Positions 23,741 to 34,867 of a DNA stretch of 64,000 bases are shown piece after piece. The notes beneath the pieces were generated by a model. That model searched no databases, was not told where the DNA came from, and saw only the letters and a program-made list of their open reading frames with translations. Within the stretch, counting starts at the first letter, position 1, and the number at the start of each line of letters is the position of its first letter. This DNA comes from Adiantum capillus-veneris. Its lineage: Eukaryota > Streptophyta > Polypodiopsida > Polypodiales > Pteridaceae. Both the position numbers and the translations under genes were made by a program. The stretch lies in the NCBI GenBank assembly GCA_014529385.2, contig CM043969.1, positions 17,776,446 to 17,840,445 on the forward strand, written 5' to 3'.

Positions 23741-23914
23741 AATTTCCTCTTTTTCTCTGTACACCCTCTCTCTCTATCTTTATTCCCTCTCTCTAATCTC
23801 TCTTGAGTTGGGGTACGGAGCAAGCTTTTGAGAGAGCTTTTGTGTAAAAATTGGGCATAAAGGTTTTCTTGGAAAAGCTCTCTCCAAAAAGCTCACCCCA
23901 TCTGTGTCATTTAA

Positions 23915-24104
23915 CAACCTTATTTCCAAAAAGGTTGCTCCACAAGAATTTTGTGAACATCTCCTTATTATGTGAATGTCTCCTTATGTGTCACATGACA
24001 CTCTCTCTAACAACCTTATTTCCAAAAATGTCGCTCTACAAGAATTTGGTGAACATCTCCTTATTATCTGAATGTCTCCTTATGTGTCACATGACACTCT
24101 CTCT
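23915..24104. repeat. Two tandem copies of a 96-bp unit
   Basis: Both copies begin CAACCTTATTTCCAAAAA and end with ATGACACTCTCTCTA. They differ at a handful of bases. Confidence 0.85.
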
Positions 24105-24181
24105 ATTGCTCTCTCCCACTTTGAATTTCTCTTAAGATGTGTGCATCCCTTTACCAACCTCTCTCACTATCTCCACCCTCC

Positions 24182-24395
24182 CTTTCTCTCTCTCAAAGTG
24201 ATTTTCTTTCTATTCGTGATTTTCATCCTCCTCTCTCTCTCCATCCCTTCACCACCCTCTCTCACTCCCTCCACCCTCCCTTTCTCTCTCTCAAAGTGAT
24301 TTTCTTTCTATTCGTGATTTTTATCCTCCTCCTCTCTCTCTCTCCATCCCTTCACCACCCTCTCTCACTCCCTCCACTATCCCTTTCTCTCTCTA
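24182..24395. repeat. Two tandem copies of a CT-rich unit of about 105 bp
   Basis: The block CTCTCTCAAAGTGATTTTC followed by TTTCTATTCGTGATTTT occurs twice, each followed by CCATCCCTTCACCACCC. Confidence 0.8.
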
Positions 24396-24756
24396 AACTT
24401 ATTTATCTTTTCATCACGGTATTGCATGAATTTGTCTCCCTCTCCTCCTATCTCTTTCAAACCATTTTTTTCTCATCACTCACAAAATGGTCCACAAGAG
24501 GATAAGATATCGAAACAATTACAAGAGTAAACAAACTTTGGTAAACATATTCTTTACACAACTTCACAAAATATATTCCCATTGTATCTCATATAAATAG
24601 CAGCCATCTACAATGTGCCAAAGAAAGCTCACAAACAACAGAATGGAAGGTTGATGTAAACATGTCTACTCTAAAGGCATGGTCTTGCGGTTCTAACTAT
24701 ACAATGTGTGTTTTTTTCCCTCAATGAGGCTTCCTCTATTGCAAGATCCATCTCTT

Positions 24757-25681
24757 TGTTAACTGAGCTGACGTCAGATAATAGAAGCTGCTAAAGAATC
24801 AAAGCTTTCCAAATGCACATCAAAGGTAAATACGAAGAAACAATGAAGATTGGAGTTAGACATTTTTTACAATTTCCCAAAATGGCCATATATTGAAATT
24901 TTCTAATTTATTTCAAGCCATTGTAATATTTGTAATGTGTTACCGGATTAATGTAAGTTCCAAGCTATAAAGAATAGGTCAGTTAGTGCGCCTACGTTGC
25001 AGATTCAATAAGTTGTGGAACCCTAAAGACCTTGGGCACCCGAACATTGCATATTTTTACCTAGGTATATAAGGCAATGTGTAAATGGAATTAGGGTTCT
25101 AAGCCTCATTTGTAGAGACCACTCTTTGGTGAGAGCTCATGAGGTGTGTAGCTATAGAGTCCTTGAGCTTCTCCTTGCTCATGTAGCTTCATTAACACTA
25201 ATCATGGCTTAATTCTCTTTCACTATGCCTCTTTCATACTTCCTATGATTATTAATGATGATTTGATTAGCTAGATTATAACTAATTAGTGGTTAATCAT
25301 GCTCTAATCTTGTGTCATTCCCTCTATTCTTTGTGTGTGCATGTAGGTTTGATTGGAGTGCGGATGCTCAATAGATCTATGTGTGTGTGCTTGTGATCAA
25401 TGTGTTGCATGACGGGATTAGTGATGTGCAAGTCTTTGCAATCATTTAGTGTGTGTGATTGGGTTTATTTGAGGTGAAGAGAAGTGGATGTAGAGATTGC
25501 CAATCATTGTGGCTTAGATCCTCCAAAGGCCAAAAAGCTCACCTCATAGAGTTGCCCTTCGTGTTGCCATGACTAGCTCACTAATCTATGAGTGTTTCCA
25601 TGCCCTAGCTGGGTAGCTCATCCCTCTTGATTGACAATTAGTGTTGTTCATTGAAGCTATGCTACGATGGTACCCCCAACA
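24757..25681 (+). repeat. 5' LTR of the second retroelement family (925 bp)
   Basis: Starts TGTTAACTGAGCTGACG, ends GGTACCCCCAACA. It aligns with 41243-42088 along that copy's whole length (shared blocks AAATGCACATCAAAG, TGAAGATTGGAGTTA, AGGTATATAAGGCA-like and GGGCACCCGAACATTGCATA). A TATATAAGG motif inside (about 25064) could be the LTR promoter TATA box. Confidence 0.85.
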
Positions 25682-25698
25682 TTTGGCACCGTTTTCAA
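25682..25698 (+). promoter_or_regulatory. Probable primer-binding site next to the 925-bp LTR
   Basis: TTTGGCACCGTTTTCAAGG follows the LTR end directly. It resembles the TTTGGCGCCGTTGCCGGGG sequence found at this position in many plant gypsy elements, with CpG-to-CpA decay. Confidence 0.6.
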
Positions 25699-26572
25699 GG
25701 AGAGATGGCTTATGCTAGTGTGATTATGGCATAATCAGATAGGTTTCCTCATTAATTTTCCTTGTGTTCCTTGTGTGTGTTATTTTGTGGATTTTAAATG
25801 TGTGTGCATGAGGCATTTTGTTCAATTTCCCCTAATTTGTTAACAAATCTTGCTAATTCTGTGCCTACACACTCTAATTTCACACTAACCATTGCTAATT
25901 TTACTATTTTTTGCTAGCTTACACACTAATTTTCTACTAATTGAACTAACATTTTGTGCTTATGCTTTGGTATTTGATTAATTAGAGCCTTCAATTTCAT
26001 TCTAACAACGCCAGTTTGTGCTAATCACTTAATGATTTGTTGATTTTGGAATGCAAGATTAGGGCTTTGGAGCATCGGCGAAATCAATCTACACATTGCG
26101 TAATCCGAAATTGGATGGTGCCATTGTACTCAAATCTTGTACGGTATGCTTAGCTGTTATCAATTTGTGATTTTGAACTTTTGCTTTTGTGTGTTTGCAT
26201 GCTATTGTAATGCCGAAAATTTTATAAATTCCAATATGCAAACTGATGGTTTCATGTGCTAATTTGGATTAAATTTGCCTAATTGCATGCTTGGATGATC
26301 AATTGCAAGTGTGTGTGCACTCTAATTGAGTGTATGTGTCTGTGTGTGTGTGTCTAATTTTAGGTGCGTGTGCACTATTTTTTCCTTGTGTGTGCATTTA
26401 AAAATCAATGTGTACATAATGATTTTTCAATTGTGATTATTGATTTGTGTTGTGCTCATGCCGAATTAGAGATTTGCGTATTTAATTTGCAATTTCAACA
26501 TGATTAACACTTAGTGTGTGTGCACCTAAAAGTTGGTAAAAACTACCGATTATTTGTGTGTGTGTGTGTGTT
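25699..26572 (+). other. 5' leader and upstream gag remnant of the second retroelement
   Basis: AT-rich sequence with (GT)n runs near 26335-26352 and 26555-26578. No coding frame survives. Confidence 0.45.
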
Positions 26573-28701
26573 TGTGTAGCTGTTAAATCTTAGATAATAA
26601 GACATAATTGAATTTTTACATTCAAAGGACAGCTGGAAATGGAACAAGGAATAGATAAGTACAAAAACAACTCAATATTAGAATCATTTTAAGTACAATG
26701 TTTGTAGGAAAGAGATCCCCTTTCAGTATGCAGATAGTAAAGGAACTTCCCAAGTCATAATTGAGTGTTCCATCCGGAGTAGGATAGCTTGCCAAAGTCA
26801 AAAAAACCTTCCAAGATAAGATAGAGTCCTTACCTGCATCCATCCAAACAAGACAACAATTCAGTTAGCCTTGGATGTGTTTTATAGGTATCAATGGACT
26901 ATATCAGTTGTTATCCATGTCCATCTTTTATAAAAAAATTACCTTTTACAAGCTAAGTCCAAAGTAAATCAATTATATATATTATCACAGTGTTTCTAGT
27001 CAAAGAGAACCTAAACCTCTTCTAATCCAAGTATCAGATTACCCTCTTTTCTTAAACCAGCAGTGGTATATTCCTTCAAAACAAAATACTTGAGTAATGA
27101 GGTTTAAATAGCAACCAAGCCTAAATACTTTTTACCGAGTAGATAAGAACTGATAATGTTTTTTGTTTTTCATAAAATAAAATAGCGGCATAGCCTGTCT
27201 AAAAGCAACGACTAAAAAGTGAATGCCAATATCGTATTAGCTTGCCTAAATTAATATTGATCAGGTCTTATGAATGCCACGGAACCAAATTCCCACCAAG
27301 GTTTAGAGAAAGTAGCCAACTTACCTTGTTCAATGGTCAAAAGAGTATATGGTTTCTTTTTCCAAAAAATTCCATACGCCGCACTATAGAGGGTTTACAT
27401 AGATTGCAGAAGCGACAACCAACAAGAAACCCAGTCATACCGACTTCAGTACCAGTTGTAGGAAAGAATACACATTCGAGGTGTAACCCTTTCCAAGCCC
27501 AGATCGGATGTATACCATACAAATGTCAAGCCAAACAGCCGTATACTTACCTCCCAATTTAGTGCACCAAGAAAAACCCTTTTTTTTGAACAATAGTAAC
27601 ACAGAGCAGTGGAATTGTCCAATCACACGGCAACTGTAGCATTGATAAAGAACCATATTTCCCACTTAGATGCCCAGTATCCCATAATCCCCGATGCTAC
27701 CAGTGTTTAAAACTGCCAAGATAACCCCCATTTTATCTATTTTTTAAAAACCAGTTAGACGGTATGAACTGACACAGTCTGCAAACGAAAAAAACTTGCA
27801 AAAGCAAAGAAATTCCAAGGTACCATAGTAATACCAAGACCACCTATCCATCATAGGAGTATTATTTACACCTGTTGCGCATAGTTTGACAACATGAAAC
27901 AACACAGTCTGCAGAAGCTAAAAAATTCCAAGGTACCAAAGTAATACCAAGACCACCTATCATTCATAGGAGTAGTATATACCCTACTACGCACAGTGTG
28001 CCAACAAGACAATTAATGACATCCGTAAAAAAACCCCTCCTAACACAACATGATCACAAGCAGTATACACATGAGGCAAGGTATAAACCACCTCCATGCT
28101 ATTGTCTGACAAACATTTAATACTTACCTTACTATGACAACTAATAACAAATGAATGCTCAATGTAGAACAACAGTAAAAAATTCCAACACAACCAGTAG
28201 CGAGGCAAGCCAGGGTAGAAAAAGACCTGAGACACCTGAGTAGTGAGCTTCGTCGCTCCCTTTGTGAAGCAAGCAGCAAGTTTTCTCAGAAAAAACACGA
28301 TAGAGCAACACTGGCTAAGTGAGGGGCAGAGATGCACCCTCACCTATTTAAATGGTGGAAGGAGGAGGGATTGCCAGTCCTCTGAGTGGGAGCCATTACC
28401 GCCTTCCTGGAGAGTGTTAGTGTGTGTGGTAGCTCTATTCCGCACGCAGATACCCATGAGTGGGGACATCCACAGCAAAGAAGGAGAGTCCGCCTTCATG
28501 GTGTAATAAAGAAGGAGAACATACTCACGCTCGTCATGCCAGAGAGATCTCTACTTTAGATCCTTAGTTTAATAATCAAGGGCTAAGCCCCATGGTCTCT
28601 AAAAAGTGGTGGCATTTTTTGAGTAGTAACCCTAAAGTGACCCATCAGTTTCCGGGCTAGATCAAAGTGGTGGTGGGGGAGGGGTACGTTTTTGAGAAAA
28701 A
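26573..28701 (-). repeat. Left terminal direct repeat of the RT element
   Basis: Starts TGTGTAGCTGTTAAATC and ends GTACGTTTTTGAGAAAAAC. It aligns throughout with 32615-34867, with small gaps. It contains two units of a roughly 117-bp minisatellite (about 27795-27990: AAATTCCAAGGTACCA ... CATAGGAGTA). ORFs present in both copies (for example 27242-27562) lack any known motif and occur in mirrored frames, so I do not call them genes. Confidence 0.85.
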
Positions 28702-28815
28702 CAAGAATACCATAGTGCCACTATGTGTGTGTGTGCGTGTGTGTGTGTGTATACCTACCCTAACCCAGGCACCATACACAATGGGTTGGTAGTAGACCCA
28801 TTGTGTATGGGCCTA
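28702..28815. other. Spacer with (GT)n and a short inverted repeat
   Basis: A (GT)n run at 28723-28750 is followed by an inverted repeat: CCATACACAATGGGTT (28772-28787) and AACCCATTGTGTATGG-like sequence at 28795-28810. It lies just past the 3' end of the minus-strand RT ORF, where it could act as a terminal or termination structure. Confidence 0.45.
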
Positions 28816-30415
28816 CTACCTAATTAGAGAAATGAGATTCTCTTGTTTAAAGTGTAATCTAGGCCAACTATGTTGGGTGAGAACTTGAATAATAGTGTTA
28901 CAGATCTGGTTTCTATTAAATCCGTTAAGGAAATATTTTCTAGTTAGTAAACAAACCTCCTCCCAGGCAAGAAAAGCGTTAGAGGAAGAATAGAAAATTA
29001 AGTGTAGCAGGCTGATACAAGAGCAAATAGCCACCTTGTAAGGCCTATTGCTATTCTTTTTTATGAATTCTATAAGTGATAGTTTTAGGAGATCCCTTTT
29101 CCACACAAACCTAAGGTCATACCCACCAATAGATGGGATATGAAGGGAGATAGAGAGGTTAAGGAATTGGACAGATGTGCAGAAAGCCCCATTGGGTGTG
29201 ATGATCTCATGGAGAGAGGCAGGTTCAATTTTGAGGCAGTGAAGGTAAATCATGCAAATTTCATTGGGGAAGTCTCTATTGTTTACACTAAGTAAGTCAT
29301 CCATGTATCTATAGGTATGTCTGAACTATGAAAGATTATTTTTGTAATATTCCATGGTCTTGATACACCACTTGTATTCGAAGAAAGCAAGGTAAATATT
29401 ACACATAAGTGGAGAGCATGAGAATCCCACGGGGATGCCTAGGCATTGGTTTAAGCAAAGACCACCTAAAACTATAGTGCAGTTACACAGCAGCCAGGAG
29501 ATGTAAGAGCAAAGCTTAGCTTCATTAAAGTGTAAGGAGTGTACAGAGTGAGATACATTAATCCACCTGGGTTTTTTGGAAAGAGAGATGTAGAAAAGCT
29601 TCTTCTTTCTAGCATTGGGAAAAGCCAATTTAATCACCTTGGCAAGAATAGTCTTAAGGCCAAGATCCCCTTCAAGGGGAATGTTTGCGTAACATTGTGT
29701 AATGTCAACAGTAAAAATGTGGAAGATATGCTGAGGAAGATTAAGCGAGACCTCTGTAGAGTTTTTTGTAAGCCAAAAGGGATTGTAATGAATATGTAAG
29801 AATTCCTGGCATATTTTCTGTTTAGTGGCACAAATAAGCTCAAATTTAGATAATATAAGGTCAAGGCAAAAAGTAATATCCTTGGTGATATCAGTAAAAA
29901 TACTATTGGAGGCATCGGATATCCACTTGAACTTATGCTTATGAATTTTATAAGTGGGAAATAACACAGGTAATTTAGTGTTCAGCACAGAGTAGCCTAG
30001 AATCCCTAATTGCTTAGCAATTTTATTGGTAATTGTTTGTAGTGGAGATTTAATATGACAGAATTCCTTACCAAATACTCGATTACGAGCGGCCTTTCCT
30101 AGCAAGGTATTTGCAAATGATAGTGGGACAGTTAGAGCTTTTGTCAACCCCGACAACAAACCATTTATCAGAGATTTTTTGAAAATCAAAAGTTAGCTGA
30201 GAAGTAAGCCAAGAATCATCGGATGATAACCATTTACTAGGTAGTTGTGATATTTTATGAAGGAAGCACTCCTTCAAAACTTCCCTTAAGTCCGGTAGGA
30301 CTGTCATCTCCAGTCGAAGAGCACTAACAATGTCAGCGAGACAGCTTAGTATAGCTGATAGAGCAAGGTAAGGGTTTTTGGGGAAGTTAGATATATGATT
30401 GATCCCTTTGGCCAA
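28816..30415 (-). pseudogene. Reverse transcriptase, Penelope-like or allied non-LTR type
   Basis: On the minus strand, DKWFVVGVDKSSNCPTIICK (about 30240-30180) matches the ADKxxNNxxxVCK block that opens this RT family. After a frameshift come TYKIHK (the KIHK motif before finger 2), DITQCYANIP (catalytic motif A; LYTNIP in relatives), GIPVGFSCSP (motif B; GIPMGTDCAP in relatives), an in-frame TAG at 29328-29326, and FRHTYRYMDDLLSVNN (motif C YxDD). A C-terminal block WEEVCLLTRKYFLNGF corresponds to the family's LLTRKLLNQGF. The motif order and KIHK/RYxDD signatures fit the RT family widespread in invertebrate genomes and related to Penelope-like elements. Exact class is uncertain. Confidence 0.75.
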
Positions 30416-31125
30416 AATTCTACGTATTTTAGTATTTTCAATAATGCTAAGATCACAAGTGCAAACATGGTTACCAAAAGCCTCAAAATTTCTGCAAAAG
30501 GTGGTAAACTGAAAGCAAGTACAATGAGGAACATAATCCTATCAAAGAAATCCATTATTGTAGATTAACCTCTTTATGGGATTTTGATATTTCCATCCTA
30601 TGAGTATATTGTCGAGTAATTTGTGATTACCAAAAAATAGATCAAAGCACTCACAAAAAAGATTTTTGGTTGAATCCAATCAAGGAGTACATTGTGAAAG
30701 AGACAGTGTATGTAGATGAAACCATTGTCCGGATCCACTTTGTGGAGAGTTCTTCTTCCGCAAGGGCTTGTAGTAGCCTGCAATATCATCAAGGTTTAAA
30801 ATTCACGGAAGTTCTTGATGGGGGGAGACCTGCCTCTTCCTCTTGTAAAGCTACAAACTCTTCCTCAGTTAGAGGAAGAACTAGGCGTTAGGAAGGAAGT
30901 GAAGGAGTTGGGGGTAATCAAAGAGTTAGTCCTTTTGAGAGCAGGGGAGCCATCCTCATCAATACAAGGTTTAAGCAGACTAGTGATGAGCTTAACACCT
31001 TTAAAGTTAGCATAAGTAGTTAAGTTAATACCGGGTTCATTAGATTTCACTCCTTCAAGATATCAAGCATTAGTCCACGGAAGATATTGAAGGCAATCTG
31101 TGCAATTACAATTTGCTTAGCTTGG
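30416..31125 (-). pseudogene. Linker region upstream of the RT, unreadable
   Basis: Only short, shifting minus-strand frames remain (30346-30555, 30598-30792, 31047-31274). The position between the putative ORF1 and the RT suggests it is part of the same polyprotein, but no motif is visible. Confidence 0.35.
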
Positions 31126-32290
31126 CTACCAAGAGAAAATGAGGGAGATATGAAAGTCCACAGGTTTTTTCGAGAAAAGTAAGTCCAGATGGTTAAGAAT
31201 AAACCAAATGGTATGATCGAACCACATGATGCTAGATTCACAAAAGGCTTTAGGGTCAAGAAATCTGCAGGCACATTTTACATAAGGACGAAAGACATTC
31301 CAGATGGATTCAGTGTAAAAATCAAAGTTACTCTTGGCAAATTCCATGTTTCCTTTGGTATGGATGTAGAGGCCAATATTGGAGGGGCACTTGGAGTGGT
31401 CAATGAGATTGAGATTGAAGGGTGCTTTGATAAGATCCCCATTGTCCAGAAATTGCCCTCCTTTTAGAATCTTGAGCCTGCAATCTTCCACAATAGAGGC
31501 AGGAAGGTTGGCAACGTATACCCAAGTTTCTCTCAAAATAGGTTCTAAGAAAGCTTTGTTGGACAGGACCCAAAGTTGATGGTCAACCCCGAGGGATTAA
31601 ATTTCAATTTGTCTAACATGCAAGACAGGAAAAAATTTGGATATTTCAGGCACCCTCTCTAGGAGGTTCGAGTCATTGAGGGAGCAAAGAATTCCTTAAC
31701 TGCTTCAACGGCTGCACTATGCCCATAGAAGATTCCACCAGTTTGTGGAATAGATGGAGTAGCCGGTGCATAGACAAAAGAGGGATTGAGCCCACATAAC
31801 TTTCTAAGAAAGTTAGACAGATCAGCACCAGAGGAGGAAAAAAGGGCAAGCTCTTGCTGGTATTGTGAGGATAATAGAGGAAGCTGGGAAATGTAATGGA
31901 TAATTAAATTCACTCCTTCCATGGAGTCTTTATCCAAAGTCGCCAAAATTTTGACCCAATCATTAAGAAACAACCTATGTAAGACAGATACTTTCTTGTC
32001 AGAGGTAAGAGACGAATCATAAATTAGTTGAGAAGCATCCAAACTGCTAATACATCTGAGAACAAGAGATGAGGCCACTGAGAGGGGCTCCGAGGACAAT
32101 TCCAATCCTTGTGAGAGAGCAAGACGCTGCAATTTTTCAAAAAAGTATGGCGAGGTTTACTTATACTTACCATAGTAAGTAATACAATCTTTGACCTTCC
32201 TAGAGAGGAAGGGTCTAGTTCTAACTGCCAAAGCATTCTTTGGTTCATGGTCCTTGAGCTATAACTTAATCTGTTCGAAAATCTTTGCAT
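31126..32290 (-). pseudogene. ORF1-like region of the RT element, function unknown
   Basis: Minus-strand frames 32024-32290, 31659-32132 and 31126-31536 lie in series just inside the right direct repeat, where an ORF1/Gag-like protein would be expected. The 157-residue piece (31659-32132) is rich in Ser/Leu and helical in character; the 136-residue piece has no known motif. Frames overlap in a way that suggests frameshifts within one ancestral ORF. I do not recognise a domain, so only the position argues for a Gag-like role. Confidence 0.4.
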
Positions 32291-32614
32291 GATTCTTAGG
32301 GTTGTGATTAGTGCTCATGCAAGCTGTCTTTCTATAGGGTAAGTAGTCCTGAAAAGGAAACAATGTAAACATAAATAAAAGTAAAAACAGTAACTGTAAT
32401 TTTTTGGGGCCTGCAAACCTTCAACCGGCAAAGTCAAAGACTATAGTAGCCGTGAGCAGGGGACCAGAAAAAGATTCTACGAAGGACCACCTAACACCAC
32501 TCACCAGTCAAGGGATTACAGACTTTGGGTCCAACTTAGAACTCAATTTTGAAGAAAATTTCCAAAGCCAACATCTCGGTTTTTTGGAAAGCAAAACCTT
32601 ATGTATAGGATGTG

Positions 32615-34867
32615 TGTGTAGCTGTTAAATCTTAGATAATAAGACATAATTGAATTTTTACATTCAAAAGACAGCTGACAATGGAACAAGGAATAGATAA
32701 GTACAAAAACAACTCAGTATTAGAATCATTTAAGTACAATGTTTGTAGGAAAGAGATCCCCTTTCAATATGCATATAGTAAAGGAACTTCCCAAGTCATA
32801 AGTGAGTGTTCCATCCGGAGGAGGATAGCTTGCCAAAGTCAAAAAAACCTTCCAAGATAAGATAGAGTCCTTAACTGCATCCATCCAAACAAGACAACAA
32901 TTCAGTTAAGCTTGGATGTGTTTTACAAGTATCAATGGACTATATCAGTTGTTATCCATGTCCATCTTTAAAATAAAAAAAAAACCTTTTACAAGCTAAG
33001 TCCAAAGTAAATCAATTAAATATATTATCACAGTGTTTCTAGTCAAAGAGAACTTAAACCTCTTCTAATCCAAGTATCAGATTACCCTCTTTCCTTAACC
33101 ACCAGTGGTATATTCCTTCAAAACAAAATACTTGAGTAATGAGGTTTAAATAGCAACCAATCCTAAATACTTTTTAATGAGTAGATTCTAAGTTAAGAAC
33201 TGATAAATTTTTTTTGTTTTTCATAAAATGGAGTTCACTTCTTTCCCAAAAAAAATAGATCACTATAGCTAGCCAAAAAGGTAGCGGCATAGCCCGTCTA
33301 AAAGCAACGACTAAAAAGTGAATGCCAATATCGTATTAGCTTGCCTAAATTAATACTGATCAGGTCTTATGAATGCCACGGAACCAAATTCCCACCAAGG
33401 TTTAGAGAAAGTAGCCAACTTACCTTGTTCAATGGTCAAAAGAGTATATGGTTTCTTTTTCCAAAAAATTCCATACGCCGCACTATAGAGGGTTTAAATA
33501 GATTGCAGAAGCGACAACCAGCAAGAAACCCAGTCATACGAGGTGTAACCCTTTCCAAGCCCAGATCGGATGTATACCATACGAATGTCAAGCCAAGTAG
33601 CTGTATACTTACCTTCCAATTTAGTGCACCAAGAAAAATCCTTTTTCTTGAACAATAGTAACACAAAGCAGTGGAATTGTCCAATCACACGGCAATAGTA
33701 GCATTGATAAAGAACCATATTTCCCACTTAGATGCCCAGTATCCCATAATCCCCAATGCTACCAGTTGCAAACGGAAAAAAACCTGCAGAAGCTAAGAAA
33801 TTCCAAGGTACCATAGTAATACCAAGACCACCTATCCATCATAGGAGTAGTATTTACACCTGCTGCGCACAGTATGACAACATGAACCGACACAGTCTGG
33901 AGAAGCTAAAAAATTCCAAGGTACCAAAGTACCAGTTGAAAACGGAAAAAAACCTGCAGAAGCTAAGAAATTCCAAGGTACCATAGTAATACCAAGACCA
34001 CCTATCCATCATAGAAGTAGTATTTACACCTGCTGCGCACAGTATGACAACATGAACTGACACAGTCTGGAGAAGCTAAAAAATTCCAAGGTACCAAAGT
34101 AATACCAAGACCACCTATCATTCATAGGAGTAGTATATACCCTGCTGCGCACAATGTGCCAAACAAGACAGTTAACGACATCCGTAAAAAACCCTCCTAA
34201 CACAACATGATCACAAGCGCCTGAGACAAGGTATAAACCGCCACCATGCTATTTTTCGACAAACATTTAATACTTAGCTTACTGTGCCAACTAATAACAA
34301 ATGAATGCTCAATGTAAAGCAACAGTAAAAAAATCCAACACAACCAGTAGCGAGTCAAGCCACGGTAGAAAAAAACCTAAGACACCTGAGTAGTGAGCTC
34401 CATATCTCCCTTTGTGAAGCAAGCAGCAAGTTTTCTCAGAAAAAAACACGCCAAAACAACACTGGCTAAGTGAGGGGCAGAGATGCGTCCTCCCCGGTTT
34501 AAATAGTGGAAGGAGGAGGGACTGCCAGTCCTCTGAGTGGGAATCGTGAGTGAGCCGGGCCGCCTTCCTAGAGAGTGTTAGTGTGTGTGGTAGCTCTATT
34601 TGGCATGTAGATACCCATGAGTGGAGAGATCCACAGCAAAGAAGGAGAGGCCGCCTTCACGGTGTAATGAAGAAGGAGAACGTACTCACGCTCGTCATGC
34701 CAGAGAGATCTCTACTTTAGATCCTTAGTTTAATAATCAAGGTCTAAGCCCCATGGTCTCTAAAAAGTGGTGGCATTTTTTGAGTAGTAACCCTAAAGTG
34801 ACCCATCAGTTTCCGGGCTAGATCAAAGTGGGGGGGGGGGGGGGGGGGGTACGTTTTTTAGAAAAAC
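32615..34867 (-). repeat. Right terminal direct repeat of the RT element
   Basis: Same ends as 26573-28701. It is longer because the internal 117-bp minisatellite has about three units (33770-34160) rather than two, and because of a poly-G run at 34830-34849. Confidence 0.85.

Larger units (their letters stand above)
26573..34867 (-). mobile_element. Penelope-like/animal-type RT element with 2.1-2.25 kb direct repeats
   Basis: Two direct repeats (26573-28701 and 32615-34867) flank about 3.9 kb whose coding traces are all on the minus strand. They run from 32290 down to 28816 and end in a reverse transcriptase. The repeats behave like LTRs or Penelope-type pseudo-LTRs. The unit interrupts the second LTR retroelement between its leader and its zinc knuckle. 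No GIY-YIG endonuclease, integrase or tyrosine recombinase was recognised. Stops and frameshifts show it is dead. Confidence 0.7.

Noticed and set aside
23335-23806. Two overlapping ORFs of about 150 codons
   Set aside because: They are translations of the CT microsatellite (Leu/Ser repeats), with no gene-like composition.
32404-32628. Short plus-strand ORF between the RT element ORF1 region and the right repeat
   Set aside because: No motif; opposite strand to the element's genes; composition as in neighbouring non-coding DNA.
27242-33684. Repeated ORFs of 76-106 codons in the two long direct repeats (27242-27562, 33341-33658 and minus-strand partners)
   Set aside because: Conserved only because the DNA repeat is duplicated; open on both strands, no motif, and the C-terminal halves differ by frameshift.
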